Of a stretch of 64,000 nucleotides of DNA, positions 12,001-21,659 are shown piece by piece. The stretch comes from Paragonimus westermani (Eukaryota; Platyhelminthes; Trematoda; Plagiorchiida; Troglotrematidae). Numbering within the stretch: the first letter of the stretch is position 1; each line of letters starts with the position of its first letter. The notes below the pieces were generated by a model. That model saw nothing but the letters and a program-made list of their open reading frames with translations. It did no database searches and was not told the DNA's origin. Made by a program: the position numbers and the translations under genes. The DNA is taken from contig QNGE01000977.1 of the NCBI GenBank assembly GCA_008508345.1, forward strand, positions 58,286 through 122,285, in the 5' to 3' direction.

Positions 12001-12203
12001 TATTTCGTGCGCATCCTTTTGTTAGCGTCTTGTTAATTCTATATATTCCTGAGTATCTATCCTTAGCTTCCTTTTTCTGCCTTTTCCTTTATTCAGGTTT
12101 CGATGATGCTCTCCAATCGTTGAATAGGTTATCAAAAATCGAATTCAACCTACCTTATGATTACAGTGTTCGTCACCTGCAAGAAATACGAGACGCATTT
12201 TGA
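1..12203 (+). CDS. RUNDC1: RUNDC1-like RUN domain protein, 3' part of a multi-exon gene
   Basis: Spliced gene whose exons are 1-14 (partial), 652-1160, 2443-2787, 5683-5775, 8383-8480, 9759-9853 and 12097-12203, with a possible extra exon at 1440-1610. Every junction is GT-AG and the phases agree. The joined product follows vertebrate RUNDC1 closely over its C-terminal half: SPARKLSESF, RRSEDSKFKAFVSIALN, GRLVPWLR, HPWSYTVSTGF and a final LQEIRDAF before TGA. RUNDC1 proteins have an N-terminal coiled coil, which would be encoded left of this window, and a C-terminal RUN domain. RUN domains generally contact small GTPases of the Rab/Rap/Arl type. Vertebrate RUNDC1 has been linked to p53 inhibition and to restraint of autophagosome-lysosome fusion; the role in this organism is inferred. 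A Ser/Thr-rich stretch between the coiled-coil end and the RUN domain is longer than in vertebrates. The 5' end lies outside the window. Confidence 0.9.
652..1160 (+). CDS. RUNDC1: RUNDC1 exon: end of coiled coil and linker
   Basis: The acceptor is ATTTTCTAG at 643-651 and the donor is GAG then GTAAGT at 1160/1161. The exon starts with two bases of a split codon and then reads 169 codons without a stop. The first part (NPRTSAAVERARLQHWG, then a helical LEIAVNVVLQKVKLL) matches the segment just before the RUN domain in vertebrate RUNDC1. The rest is a polar Ser/Thr-rich linker of over 100 residues, longer than the vertebrate equivalent. There is no start codon inside the exon; the ATG-less left part shows that it is internal. 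Confidence 0.85.
1440..1610 (+). CDS. possible extra or alternative RUNDC1 exon
   Basis: After a good acceptor (TATTCTTGCAG at 1429-1439) an open frame reads in phase 0, which both the exon before and the exon after would accept. It carries a Pro/Gly-rich peptide (QWERHLPAHRTVGRFPA, then FGPHSVYRIAH) before a TAG at 1626. The only in-phase donor, GTTGAC at 1611, is weak, and I know no counterpart in vertebrate RUNDC1. It could be a lineage-specific or alternative exon, or chance. Confidence 0.3.
2443..2787 (+). CDS. RUNDC1: RUNDC1 exon: start of RUN domain
   Basis: The acceptor is CTTGTGTTTCAG ending at 2442 and the donor is AAG then GTCAGT at 2787/2788. The exon has 115 codons, in phase 0 at both ends. 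IRAVRRHLCPALRDLIEHGL is the first helix of the RUN domain; the vertebrate protein has a closely similar VRKEL-VRDLLAHGL helix. HAWHVLLQFYHLK at the end corresponds to vertebrate HPWELFVKYYHAK. Between them lies an acidic, Ser/Arg-rich insert that vertebrates lack. Confidence 0.9.
3569..4035. mobile_element. hammerhead SINE/retrozyme-like repeat, composite copy
   Basis: The left piece (3569-3625) is an inverted copy of the repeat's 3' part (reads GATAGACTTTCCAGCCA on +). From 3624 the unit runs in + orientation: AAATCCCC-TACTACTC, GAAGTCCTAATCGCG, GATTGGAGTTAACAGGACAA, a Pol III-like region (box A-like about 3841-3858, box B-like about 3870-3883), the hammerhead motif at 3904-3950, a GGAAAGTCTATCCG tail, and then at about 4000 the start of the unit again (CAATCCCCGACTACTTATCA). 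The start motif thus recurs after about 380 bp, as expected of a tandem or circular unit. Related copies lie at 24100-24178, 27722-27985, 50757-51200 and 55083-55245. Hammerhead SINEs and small metazoan retrozymes have this architecture; the precise family is inferred. Confidence 0.7.
3904..3950 (+). ncRNA. type I hammerhead ribozyme motif, core intact
   Basis: All conserved core positions are present in order. CTGACGA lies at 3912-3918. A stem II of three pairs (GCT/AGC, 3919-3921 with 3930-3932) encloses a loop. GAAA lies at 3933-3936. A minimal stem III follows (A3936-T3943, C3937-G3942 around a four-base loop), with the cleavage-site GTC at 3942-3944. Stem I opens outwards: ACTA at 3908-3911 faces TAG at 3945-3947, with mismatches further out. 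The very short stem III is typical of schistosome-type hammerheads. Cleavage would occur after C3944. Stems I and II are weak in this copy, so activity is uncertain. Confidence 0.72.
5231..5280 (+). ncRNA. degenerate hammerhead-like motif of a second repeat family
   Basis: CCGATGA at 5239-5245 stands where CTGATGA is expected. It is followed by GTCC, a five- to six-base loop, GGAC, and GAAA at 5260-5263. Stem II (GTCC/GGAC) is perfect and is the form found in schistosome Sm-alpha hammerheads. After GAAA the sequence goes directly to TCCTGGTCTCAG, so the short stem III hairpin is missing. A box B-like TTCGAATCTC lies just upstream at 5212-5221. With position 4 changed from T to C and stem III gone, the copy should be inactive. 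Confidence 0.5.
5683..5775 (+). CDS. RUNDC1: RUNDC1 exon: SPARKLS segment
   Basis: The acceptor is CTTCACAG ending at 5682 and the donor is CAG then GTTAGT at 5775/5776. The exon has 31 codons, in phase 0 at both ends. It encodes HGQLYNESPARKLSESF and GGKTITLRQ, matching the vertebrate NGRAYVESPARKLSQSF and GGTVVTPKQ segment of the RUN domain nearly residue by residue. This is the strongest single identification of the gene. Confidence 0.95.
5776..8382 (+). other. RUNDC1 intron, no recognised content
   Basis: About 2.6 kb of T-rich sequence on the + strand. Several short open frames occur, including one of 126 codons at 5924-6304, but none resembles a known family or has a supporting exon context. 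No repeat shared with other parts of the window was seen. Confidence 0.7.
8383..8480 (+). CDS. RUNDC1: RUNDC1 exon: central RUN domain
   Basis: The acceptor is TCTTTTCATAAG ending at 8382, chosen because it restores phase 0 after the previous exon and brings RFFNAMGIVM into register with vertebrate SLLTAIHMVL. The donor is AAA then GTAAGC at 8480/8481. The exon gives 32 codons plus two bases (AA); the next exon's T makes Asn. RRSEDSKFKAFVSIALN matches vertebrate KRSADSELKALVCMALN. Confidence 0.92.
8481..9758 (+). other. RUNDC1 intron, no recognised content
   Basis: About 1.3 kb of T-rich intron. A 133-codon open frame at 8970-9371 has no recognisable motif, is hydrophobic simply because the strand is T-rich, and is taken as chance. 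Confidence 0.7.
9759..9853 (+). CDS. RUNDC1: RUNDC1 exon: RUN domain C-terminal part
   Basis: The acceptor is TATCTCTTAG ending at 9758 and the donor is ACTG then GTAAGT at 9853/9854. The first base completes the Asn codon begun in the previous exon. The product (GRLVPWLRLVLKHQSLV, then HPWSYTVSTG) matches vertebrate QRLVSWVNLICKSGSLI and QPWSYMAHTG. The exon ends with one base of a Gly codon. Confidence 0.94.
9854..12096 (+). other. last RUNDC1 intron, no recognised gene
   Basis: About 2.2 kb of intron. A box B-like GGTTTGAATCCCGG followed by a T run lies at 11447-11467 and could be a remnant of a tRNA-derived SINE, but no box A was found. Open frames on both strands here are short and unsupported. 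Confidence 0.6.
12097..12203 (+). CDS. RUNDC1: RUNDC1 terminal exon
   Basis: The acceptor is CCTTTATTCAG ending at 12096. The exon starts with GT, which completes the Gly codon, then encodes 34 residues and TGA at 12201-12203. FDDALQSLNRLSKIEFNLP and VRHLQEIRDAF match the vertebrate C-terminus (FESALNLLSRLSSLKFSLP, VRQLKNIKDAF), including its exact end. No canonical AATAAA was seen in the following 1 kb. The first clear one downstream is the overlapping AATAAATAAA at 15604-15613. Confidence 0.95.
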
Positions 12204-15200
12204 ATGCGATATGGCTACTGTATACTGCTTCAGGCTGTTTCCGTATCCAGGTCTGTCTATTTTCATGCTGATCAGCAATCATCTCTATAACTCTGCTATC
12301 GTTTCTTCCACCCGTCGGATCCGTCTCTTTATGTGATGGTTTTTTTTGCATTCCTCTGTCGTTGTCAATCTGAATTTAGTTTATGTTCTTGTGTGTATGT
12401 GTTTGTAAATGGCACACATTCCGATACACGAACATGACACTTCCGAGAGTTTGTTATCCCACTGTTTGTATTTGTTATTTCTCTGCCGGTCCCCGGCCAA
12501 TACCAACAGTGGCCTTGTTGTTATCGTCATCCGCGTTTGTCAATCCGTCTGTTCTTGTGCATTTTTTGCCCATATAAACAATTCCCAAATATCAGGTGAT
12601 CAGAAATCCACTCTTAGTCTACATTCCATCTCTCATTGTCGTCGGTTTGAAGTAGGGACACGCACTTTATGAGGAAAAAGCGTCCATTTTGTTATATTAT
12701 GTTCTATGTGTTCCCTTGTGATGCGCATCCTTGAAGTTTGTCACGACATCTGCTTACTTAATATTACAGTCTATTGATATCCCTCCCATTTCTCACTTCA
12801 CGATCACTTGTTCGGTCTGTAAACTGAGTCGGATTTGGGTTGTACTCATCATAACATCTCTTTATCCGTTTATGGGAACGGAAAAAATAATGAAATGGCT
12901 GTCCACATCACCGGGAATTACAACGTCCAGATATCCTCTTCCTAACCAGCAAAACAAATTGTATTTGTTCTCCTCACGATGTTGCCCATTTGCATGACAG
13001 TTGCATCATACTGCTCACTATTTTGAATAAGCAAGCTACAAATCCATTGGATTCAGTAAGATCGGAAAGTTGAGCAATTTGTTTAAATTTGGATGTTTAT
13101 CGTTTACGTGGTGATATTTTCTAATGCACCCGAATCAACTGTATTGAGATGATTAACTCATTGCGAAACTGGATGAGAACACGTTGTGTAATCAATGTGA
13201 GTGTCGATTACTATTTTTAGTCACCTGATCTTACTGCCACAGAACGCTTTTGCGTTCATCCCAATTGAAGTATTTCCGAGAATGTGACCGCATACGTTTG
13301 GATCACTTAGATTGGCGTTTTCAATAATGTGCTAGCGGGTGAAAAAAGAGTACATCACGAAATCTTTAACGTCCGTCCGTCTACGTTCATAGTCATTTAC
13401 GTTGCGGAACCTGTGAGACTTGGGGTGTCATTCAATACTGGCACTTTTGAGTAGCCTTGAAAAGCTGCTCTTTTATTCGTATCGTATATGGTCATTCCCT
13501 TAAAACTGCCTTGCCTGTTGTGTTCCGTTTTACTCATGCTACGTATGTTTGTCAAACCGGTTGACATCGAACTACTGACGTCTTACAATTTCATTGTTAA
13601 AATTACGGGAACGAGTCAGTTGTATCACGTCCACAGTGTGCACAGGAGAGTCGATGCAATATTCTTCAGCAAGGGCAGTGTAACTTGGTATTACAACGCG
13701 ATAGTAAAATTGCTGTCTTTACACAATAAGTATTGATTGCGCTGCCCATTTTATGAACAACCATGTGTACTCTTCGAATTGTTTGACTGAATGAAGCCGT
13801 GAGGGGCATGTAGGCTGGCCTGGAAGAATGACGGTTTTCCAAGAAAGGCTACTTGGACGATCGATAACGAGGGACGAGGCTCGTACGTGAAGTTGTAGCT
13901 GGCCGTCTAACGAATACTGAATCTCTCTGGTCGTTTTTGTTTACGAACGTATTTAATCAGATTTATTTCCACCAGTCAAAGTAATTGGGTTTATAGAAAA
14001 TATATATCAAAAGGTTCAATCTTTATAGTTCCGTTGGCAACTGCCTTTCTCATCGCCCAATTTTACGAACGCTTCAAGTTTTTGCTACGGCATCCCAAAC
14101 TTCTTGCCGACTGTCGCCATGCATTCCAATTTTCCGAACTGCGATCAGGTTGAACTTCGATACTCGTAGAATATATTGGTTTCTAGATTTTCTTTTCAAC
14201 TCGATTTGTTAGCTGGTATACAAGACTATCATTGCTCTAAAATTTGGGATAGATTCTTGGTATGTGTCAATTCTTTAAAAGTGGTTACTTCGGGACCATC
14301 CTTCTGTTTGTGAATATTGTGAGTGGATCAGGAACTTTGAAGGCGAAGTGTCAGTGAAGATGGTTTACTTTACAAGCTTATGAGTGTACTTGTGTACATC
14401 TAGTCCAACTATTCATTTTAACCGGGCCATCGTTCGTTTTCTTCTAATAAGAACGACCACGATACCTAACGACAAGATTAGTCTCCTGTTATTCATCACG
14501 ACAATCCGACCGTGATACGGTTGATAACGAATCGTAGCTTTGGGAATGAGTATGGTCAAACGAAATGGCCTCTATTTCAGTTGTCATCTAATGTAATCAA
14601 GTATATTAGGTAGTTGTTTACGATGTCTTGAGTGTTCGAAGTGATTATTCGGTAGGTTAAAGCGAACTTTCACCGGTTCTTCCTTTGGTTACGTTTGTTT
14701 GCACTGTTCCAACTTAGACGGCTTATCTTCTCTATACATATACTGTCAAATGGTATATGGTACTATTGAAGTGTTTCTCTGGCTTGTTTGGAAAGTCAAC
14801 CTATTTTTTCACATTCGTGCTGGGCCCAGCTGAATCAGCCGTGTAAGAGTTACCTAGGATCTCATTCCCACTGAAGGATGCTGCGGTTCACATGCATACA
14901 CAGTCAGTGAACCGGTAGTGTTGCTCTGATGATTCAATTGCTTCAATACTGCTTAATGTTGGTCTAAACTAAAGGTCTTCGTGTGCACATTCCAACGGAA
15001 TCGACCAGGCACATGGTGAGGTTTTGCACATGTTTAACACGTGAGAAAACCCTCACACTACAACCATTAAGTGTGTTTGTGCGTTCACTGTTGCCTGGTA
15101 CTTCAGAATAATTCACCTGATGTTTTTCTATGCTCATTTTCGAATGTTTTTTGGATGGTTAACAGGTTTAGCTAAGTTGTGCACACTCGAACTCACGTGG

Positions 15201-16500
15201 TTGTTGTTTATTTCTCTTCCACGTTGTCTAGACTGGCTAGTACCGAAATCTGTTGAACTGTTCAGGAAAATTGCGGGATTTCGAGCATGTAGTGTAGGTG
15301 AAGGCTTGTCATATGCTACTGTCCAAACTGTTTCTGTTTATTCGAGTGTCAGTAACTTGCTTGAACACAATATTCATACTTTGCTGTTGATCAGGGAGGT
15401 TTCTGCTGTTTTTGATATGGTAAGTTGTCTCGTATTTTTGCTGCAGCCCAACAGACATTCCGGTTTGACCAATCTCCGTTTTAATTGTGCTAAGTTTGAC
15501 TACTCTTATTCGACCCTTTCGGAGTGATTTTAAAACTTGCCTGGCCGCGCTGATCCTGCACACGCTTTCGGTTGCCACCCAAAGCGGATGAAAGTTTCTA
15601 CTTAATAAATAAACCGTTTTTGGAGACTACGATGATTCAGCAAGTGTGTCCGTGGCCGACTTTTTGATCTCAAGGCTGATACGTTCAAAGTACGTTACAT
15701 CTCCCTCTGTTAATAAGTTCAAATATTTCAGACAGTAAGGGAAATCTACGTGACTCATACCCTATCTGACTTGACTGTTTTTTACAGTTATTTGCCGCAG
15801 CTAATCTGTTGCATTTATATAGTCAGATTCAAAACGGCATGGAGTTTCAACCGTCTACTGGCTGACTGCATCTCATGGATAATTTATTTCATGTGGTGGT
15901 TGGATTGACGGCTCCGTGAGGGCACCCACTTTTCCATGTAGAATAAGGTTAGGACTAACCAGCACGTCGACGATCCCTGTCGAATGACCTCAAGTGAGCT
16001 AGCTCATCATCACCGGGCGCATCTTCCAGGATTAGGGAGTGGCCCTCTGCGAAACAAGCGAAGTTTCCATGGAGATGCATGGTTGGGCACATAGTCTATT
16101 AGACCGTACTACTGATACTGAATGTTCATCGTATATTTTTAAGAGCGATATTACACGACCCCACTCGACGTAAGAACAAGTGATGACACCAAAAGTTAAG
16201 TCACAAAGTGTGACAAAAGGACATTCAAAGGAAACTGTCTGTCAAGTATAGTGTGTTGTGTGGGTAACGATGAACAATTGTGTTCTTTCACGAGGGTAGC
16301 AAACGTTATTAATTCAGTCGTCAAATAAAATTACTCGTATGATATGATTAGCAAAGAGGAAGAAGAGAAGAAAATAGTCCCTCAAAATCAAAGCTCTTCC
16401 ACGCACAAGAGTGCTGTCACACAGCACGAAAAGTGATGACCACAGGGTAATGAGAAATAGTCACAGCCCACAATATGAAAAGCCGAATAAAATGGCAATA
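12204..16500. other. 3' flank of RUNDC1, no gene seen
   Basis: The + strand stays T-rich to about 15.6 kb, as in the RUNDC1 introns, so part of it could be 3' UTR or read-through. A tandem AATAAATAAA at 15604-15613 is a possible polyadenylation signal. A 135-codon open frame at 15120-15527 has no recognised motif. Nothing else can be supported. Confidence 0.5.
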
Positions 16501-17430
16501 TTATGATAGTCGGTCCCATATTTCGAAACCTTGTCTATCCAGCCAAATTGGCCTCAATAGTCGTCCAGCACCCAGTGGCGCCGTCGCGAACCACGATAAC
16601 ACCAGATTGGTTGGACGAGCTCGCCATTCGTACTCGTAGCTCCTTGAAGACTCCGTAGCCCAGATTGCGCAGCCGCTTCGCCAAGTCTTTGGCCACGCGG
16701 TTATACCGAACACATCGTTGGTGATTTAGTACGGTAGGAAATTGTGAACTGGGCCTTTTGGTTAACCGCTGCTGTCACGACAGAACTGAGTGGCCAGTTC
16801 GGCCACCCGAAGAATTCCGGACCTTAGTCCCAAGAAGACCACATCGGGGCTGGATGGCACGAATAAAGATCCCGAGGAAAATGCGGTCTGGATTCAAAAG
16901 CCAACGATTGGAGGGCGAGACACTCCCTGTATACCGCCTGCTCCTTGTTCCTCACCACCACACCCTGTGTGCGTACCAGGACGTTCACGTCCTTCCTGAT
17001 AAGATTAAAATAGTCATTTCTGACCAAGTTCTTCAAAACTGGGCATTGGCTGGAGACCAGTCTCCCCACTTGTGGTTTGCGCGGGATGAGAATAGTGTGG
17101 ACAAACTCGGAGCGCACAGATCGCCTAATCGAATTAGGGTGTGGATCTAACTGATTAGTGTCTCTGGGAAGGCGGGGCCACTGCTGAGCAAACCGGTAGA
17201 TTTTGTAGTCCATAGGTTTGAGTGTGTTTCGGTGGACTCGGCTCAAAACTTGCGTGTGATTCATCTTGGGGACCAGATGCTGTCTCTGAGGATAGAGACA
17301 CGGATGCGGCTTCATGGGTGCTTCAGTTGTTTCATCAAGTATGGTACGAAACTGCAGTCGGTTATTGGTGAATGGTTCGTCTTTCCAGCTGAACAGAATA
17401 GCGAGATAGGTCATCGTATCCTAGACGCTT
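16501..17430 (-). repeat. unclassified, probably repeat-derived, with long open frames
   Basis: A richer-GC block with overlapping long open frames: 196 codons on the - strand (16824-17414), 130 on the + strand (16758-17150) and 70 on the - strand (16501-16713). In another - frame at about 16510-16690 the translation contains VVRDGATGCW-like and TRFRNMGPT-like words typical of repeat-derived predictions in fluke genomes; that resemblance is from memory. The adjoining sequence is transposon. No catalytic motif is visible, so no function is assigned. Confidence 0.35.
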
Positions 17431-18329
17431 AGTGAGTGGATAATGTTTGGGCACATACATACGTTGAAGACTCTTGCCATCGATATCTGTCGTCCTGCTG
17501 AATCACGACTTTGGGATTCCAACGCAATGCGAACTTCAATGTCCGTCAGCCATTTCAACATACGGGCACAATTTACGCCTGTCTGGAAACCCTGTGGCCC
17601 AAGCCACTAACTACGCCGGTGTTGGAATATCCCTAAGCACATACGCAGGGAAGGTGCTGCTTAGTTAGATTCCCATGAACAGCCGTCTCTCACGCTGTAA
17701 GACTTGAAGGTGCGGTTAAAGCATCAAGTGGCTCTCATCACAAACTCCCTCAGTCTGATGACGCGACATATGCTTCCGCAGACTGCTGTGCACTCAGAGT
17801 AAAAGATTATTTTTATTACCACCTCCCTAATCTACACGGTTGGTGGCATCCGATTCGGATTAGCCTGTCACAGTGACCGGAGCCAAAGGACGCCTGCGCC
17901 TAACCATCAGTGCAGTTCGCTTGCGCTGTACCACTTACAGTTCTACTCACATCCCACCAGTGTAAACCCGAAGGAATAAGACCGGGAGGTGTGCCAGTGC
18001 GCCTTTCTGTCCAGCCGGCCAATGCTAACTAGCCAGTTGATTGGCTAATAAGGAAAGGAAACTCCTAGATCTCGGAAGCTAACCAGAGAGAGGCTGCAAT
18101 GACGAGATCTAAACTAAGAAGAAAGATTTGTGAAGTGTAATACAAGAAGCATTGCAGTATAGGAGTGCAGGTCAGTGCATCCCAGAGAAGATAAGGATGA
18201 AAAGCAAAATTCCCATTGAACTACGAAAAGCCAGACAGATCATTCACTGTACAGTAAACCAACAAAGCCGGAGAAAAGAATGAATAGAAGACCGCACACA
18301 CTCAAGTTTCTGAAAAGAGGAGCGGATTA
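17431..18329. other. no gene seen; probable repeat fragments
   Basis: Non-coding sequence next to the - strand LINE. It could be the LINE 3' region or a separate SINE-like piece (17820-18060 is compositionally distinct). No terminal repeats or tail were identified. Confidence 0.35.
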
Positions 18330-18559
18330 ATTGTCAATGACCAGGCTGTTGGCCGATGCAGTCGTTAACAGGAGTGGAATGGATACACTGATATGACCTC
18401 CCTGAGCCTAACGTACTCTTCGCCGACGGTGTACTATGATTACGTTGGTGACCTACTGATCGCAATCAGCCAGCGCATTCGCGGCCGCACACATCTCAAC
18501 ACCATATAGTCACGTCACCACGACCTATGGCACTGATGGTTCCCTTGCGTACCGCGCGC

Positions 18560-19760
18560 TTCCGTTCTCGGCTGCGTACTAACTGCTCGTTGAAATTTCG
18601 GACGCCCGCCCGGACCGTCTCACTGCCATACAGCAGTATAGACAGCACCATTGAGAGGTAAACACAGTTCGGTGATCATGATGATGGTGATTCTTCCAGA
18701 CACGCCTTTCAAGACGTCCGAAAGCAACACTAGCCTTCGCCACACGCGCTCTCAGCTCGCGATCCACAGACAAATCTGTCGACAGATTGCTACCCAAGTA
18801 GCAAGAAGGAAAACGTCTTACCTGTGTTGATGTCCAATCCAAACTTTGTGCTGCCGACGCGAAGGTTGTAGCCAGACATTGCAGTTTTTCTTCATTATGT
18901 GCCAGCAATGCACTGTCATCTGTGAACAGAAGCATGCGCATCGTTAAGGTCTGTAGCCGGGTTGGGGCGCTGAAACGTTGGATATTCAACAGACGCCCGT
19001 CCGTCTGGTACTCTACCTCAACACCATCCTCTCCAGTGTTCTGAAAAGCAACTGTTACTATGGCAGTCAAATATAAGCTATGTAGGGCCTGGGCTAGAAA
19101 ACAACCCTGCTTCACGCCAGTGTCAATGTCAAAATCACCAGAGGTCGATCCACACGATTACACCTTCGCCTTCATGCCCGCATGCAACAATCCAACCATA
19201 TTGACGAACTTACCTGGACATCCAAACTTACCAAGTACCGTCCACAGCTCCTGGCGGCTCACGGAATCAAAGGCCTTGGTGAAGTCCACGAACAGGGCAT
19301 ACAGGGGCTGATGCCGTTCCCGGCACTTCTCCCGAAGCTGTCAAGCAGCAAACACCAGGTCGATATTAATCCGATTCGCTCATAATGCACGCTGCTCCTC
19401 GGGAACACTCACCTCTAAAACATTCGCATTCTATCGGTTCAAGAGGATTCTGGGAAGCACCTTGCCTACGCAGCTCAAAAGACTGATATCCCGGTAACCG
19501 TCGGCGCAATGCTTGTTACCCTTGCCTTTGAACAGTGGTACGATAAGGGCGTCCATGAAGTCTTACCGCATCGCTTCGTGCTCCCAGATGAAGTGAACCA
19601 GCTGGAGCAAAGCGCGCTCCAACGCCGGTCCGTCATTCTTCAGGATCTCGCCTAGTTTCCCATCCTAGCCTTCAGCTTTCCCGTTGCACCCTGTTTCCTC
19701 TACTAGTTGTCCTTAATTCCACGAACACGCTCGTCCAGTTGACGGCGGATACTCCGGAAC
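18560..19760 (-). pseudogene. LINE reverse transcriptase domain
   Basis: The RT fingers and palm motifs can be followed on the - strand. VPLFKGKGN and GYRGIS lie near 19500. FVDFTKAFDSVSR (motif A, catalytic Asp) lies near 19280. GVKQGCFLAQALHSLYLTA lies near 19110. Motif C reads LLFTDDSALLAH near 18930, with Thr where Ala is usual. GSNLSTDLS and AFGRLERRVW, the thumb region, follow. The longest open piece is 18579-19115. Frameshifts and stops between pieces mark it as inactive. Confidence 0.85.
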
Positions 19761-20049
19761 CTAGCTTTCTTCGTTCCATTGGCCGGGTCCGTTGTGGATG
19801 TGACGAACATGGCATTCTACTCTCGTACCAACTTTGAGATAGTCACGTTGTTTTCATCAAACCAGTCTAGGCGCTTCTTGCGCTCTACACCGATCGTTTC
19901 AGTGGCTGCGTCTGTAATCTGTTTCTTGAGTTGTTGTCACATAGCCTCGGGGGTAGTGGATACAGGAGCGGTTTGCAGACGAGCGACGACTGCACGTTGA
20001 AAGACAACCTTCGTCTCCCAGTTCTCCGACCGTCTGATATCCAACTTCT

Positions 20050-20790
20050 GCCGTTGTCCTGAAAATCTACAATAAACGGGATCACGTATATGAATAAACA
20101 ATATGGTCCCGACCAGCCTATGATCTGTGCTACATTCAGCGCTGCGCATCACGGGGCTGATGCGCACCTCACGAATGTCGCGTTACCGCACAATCGTAGT
20201 CAAATAAACGATGGTGACCGCTTCGCGGATGAGTCCACGTCGTGTTGTCGCTCACATCCAGCTGGAATCTGGTGTTCGTGACAGCCAGCTCGTGAGTAGC
20301 ACACAAGTACATCAGACGATCACCGTTCCTGTTGGCTGAACCAACGTCGTAGGGTCCGAGGACTCCCAGCCAAGCTACCGAGTCGCACTCAACTCGAGCG
20401 TTCAGGTCGCCCAAAACAAACAGTTGGTCACTCACCGGCACCGACCGGATTGTGGCGGACAGCTGATCAAAGAACTGGTCCCTTGTATCATTAGTGTGAC
20501 ACATAGTTGGGCCGTAAACACTAATAAGTGTAGCACACTTTCTTCGACCGAGTCGCAGGCGCATGGACAAAATTCGAGGGTTGATGCCGTGCGGTTCGCC
20601 TATCATCAAAGCATTGATGAGATCAGCGACTGCAAAACAGACACCATGCTCCCGAACACCGCCTGCCGGGTAACCTATCCAATAGAACATGTACCCAGCA
20701 CCTGATTACCGCAACTTACCTTGGTCTGCAAGCCTTGTCTCACTCAAGGCTGCTACGTCGATTCCATATCGACGCAGTTCCATCGTGATC
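20050..20790 (-). pseudogene. LINE endonuclease domain (APE-like)
   Basis: From ATG at 20783 on the - strand: MELRRYGIDVAALSETR carries the catalytic Glu segment, then a short break, then GYPAGGVREHGVCFAV. SVYGPT, LGDLNARVECDS (Asp/Asn catalytic pair) and FDYDCAV follow. After a frameshift near 20168 comes STDHRLV, the catalytic Asp-His end motif. All active-site motifs are present but are spread over at least three frames. The endonuclease nicks target DNA to prime reverse transcription. Confidence 0.82.
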
Positions 20791-20935
20791 AGGGCGGTGC
20801 GCCGTTCCGTCCGTTCTGTGGCGCTGCATCGATCCAGCGGCGTGCGTACGTTCTACTTCCCAATGGCAAGCGTCTTGCCTCCCCGGGCCTGTCTCCAGTT
20901 GGTCTTCGGGGTACTGAAACTTAATTGAGCATTAG

Positions 20936-21655
20936 CTGCTCAGGGGGTTCGTGGTCGAGGGGAAGTATGAGGGTGAGTACCTGGCAGCAACATATTTTCA
21001 CCTATCCACCCTGCTATCTGCAGCAGATAGGGTGATCCGGTTTATCCTGCGCGATGGCCAATGCAGTATGGTATTTGCGTTATTTTCTACGATCATTGTT
21101 TGCATGGGCTTTGTATACTACCAGGACGCCCAGACCTGTGCAAGAGAGCGATTAAGGCCCTCAACCAAAGCCTTTGGCCAAAAAGCCTGTACTACAAGGC
21201 AGCAGGTGACTCACACAAACGCGGATGCGACAGCACCAACCACCTAGAAGAGGATCGACAGTTATATCAAAACAGAACCAGCACACACTCACAAGAACAT
21301 TAATACTGCACAGACGATCCTAGCAGACGGACACAGTCAGTCCAGACAAAAACAAACATCTTGCTCAACTAAACCACAACATACGGTCATCAGGCACAAC
21401 GAACGCATCCGTTTTTCATCTGGCTGCTCCCCTTTGACCAATCTGACAAGGTTGAACCTGCAAGGGCCGAAGTCCCAGTCAGCACAGCCCGCCGGATCAA
21501 AACAGCACACAAGCCCGATCACCACGTCAAGGTAGCAGAAAAGGTCACATAAACACACTCACAAAAACTCGCACTGAACAAATTCACATAACACACCGAA
21601 AATACCTAACTAAACAGATCACACAACACTAATTTGCACACCACGTGGTGCTAGG
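20936..21655. other. CA-rich spacer between two head-to-head LINEs
   Basis: The + strand is rich in C and A (runs of ACACA, CAACA), unlike both neighbours. It may be the 5' UTR of the - strand LINE. A 98-codon open frame at 20951-21247 has no motif. Confidence 0.4.
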
Positions 21656-21659
21656 ATAT

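Larger units (their letters stand above)
18330..20935 (-). mobile_element. non-LTR (LINE) retrotransposon, decayed, near full length
   Basis: Read on the - strand, the segment has in order an apurinic-type endonuclease, a linker and a reverse transcriptase, the usual layout of RTE/CR1-type LINE ORF2. Several frameshifts and stops break it, so it is a dead copy. Recognisable RT words along it include LIVPLFKGKGN, GYRGIS, LFVDFTKAFDSVSR, GVKQGCFLA and LLFTDDSALLAH. The clade cannot be fixed without a tree. It lies head-to-head with the + strand LINE at 21.66 kb. Confidence 0.85.

Noticed and set aside
15120..15527. 135-codon + strand frame as a gene
   Set aside because: It is hydrophobic because the strand is T-rich, has no motif, no splice context and no start evidence.
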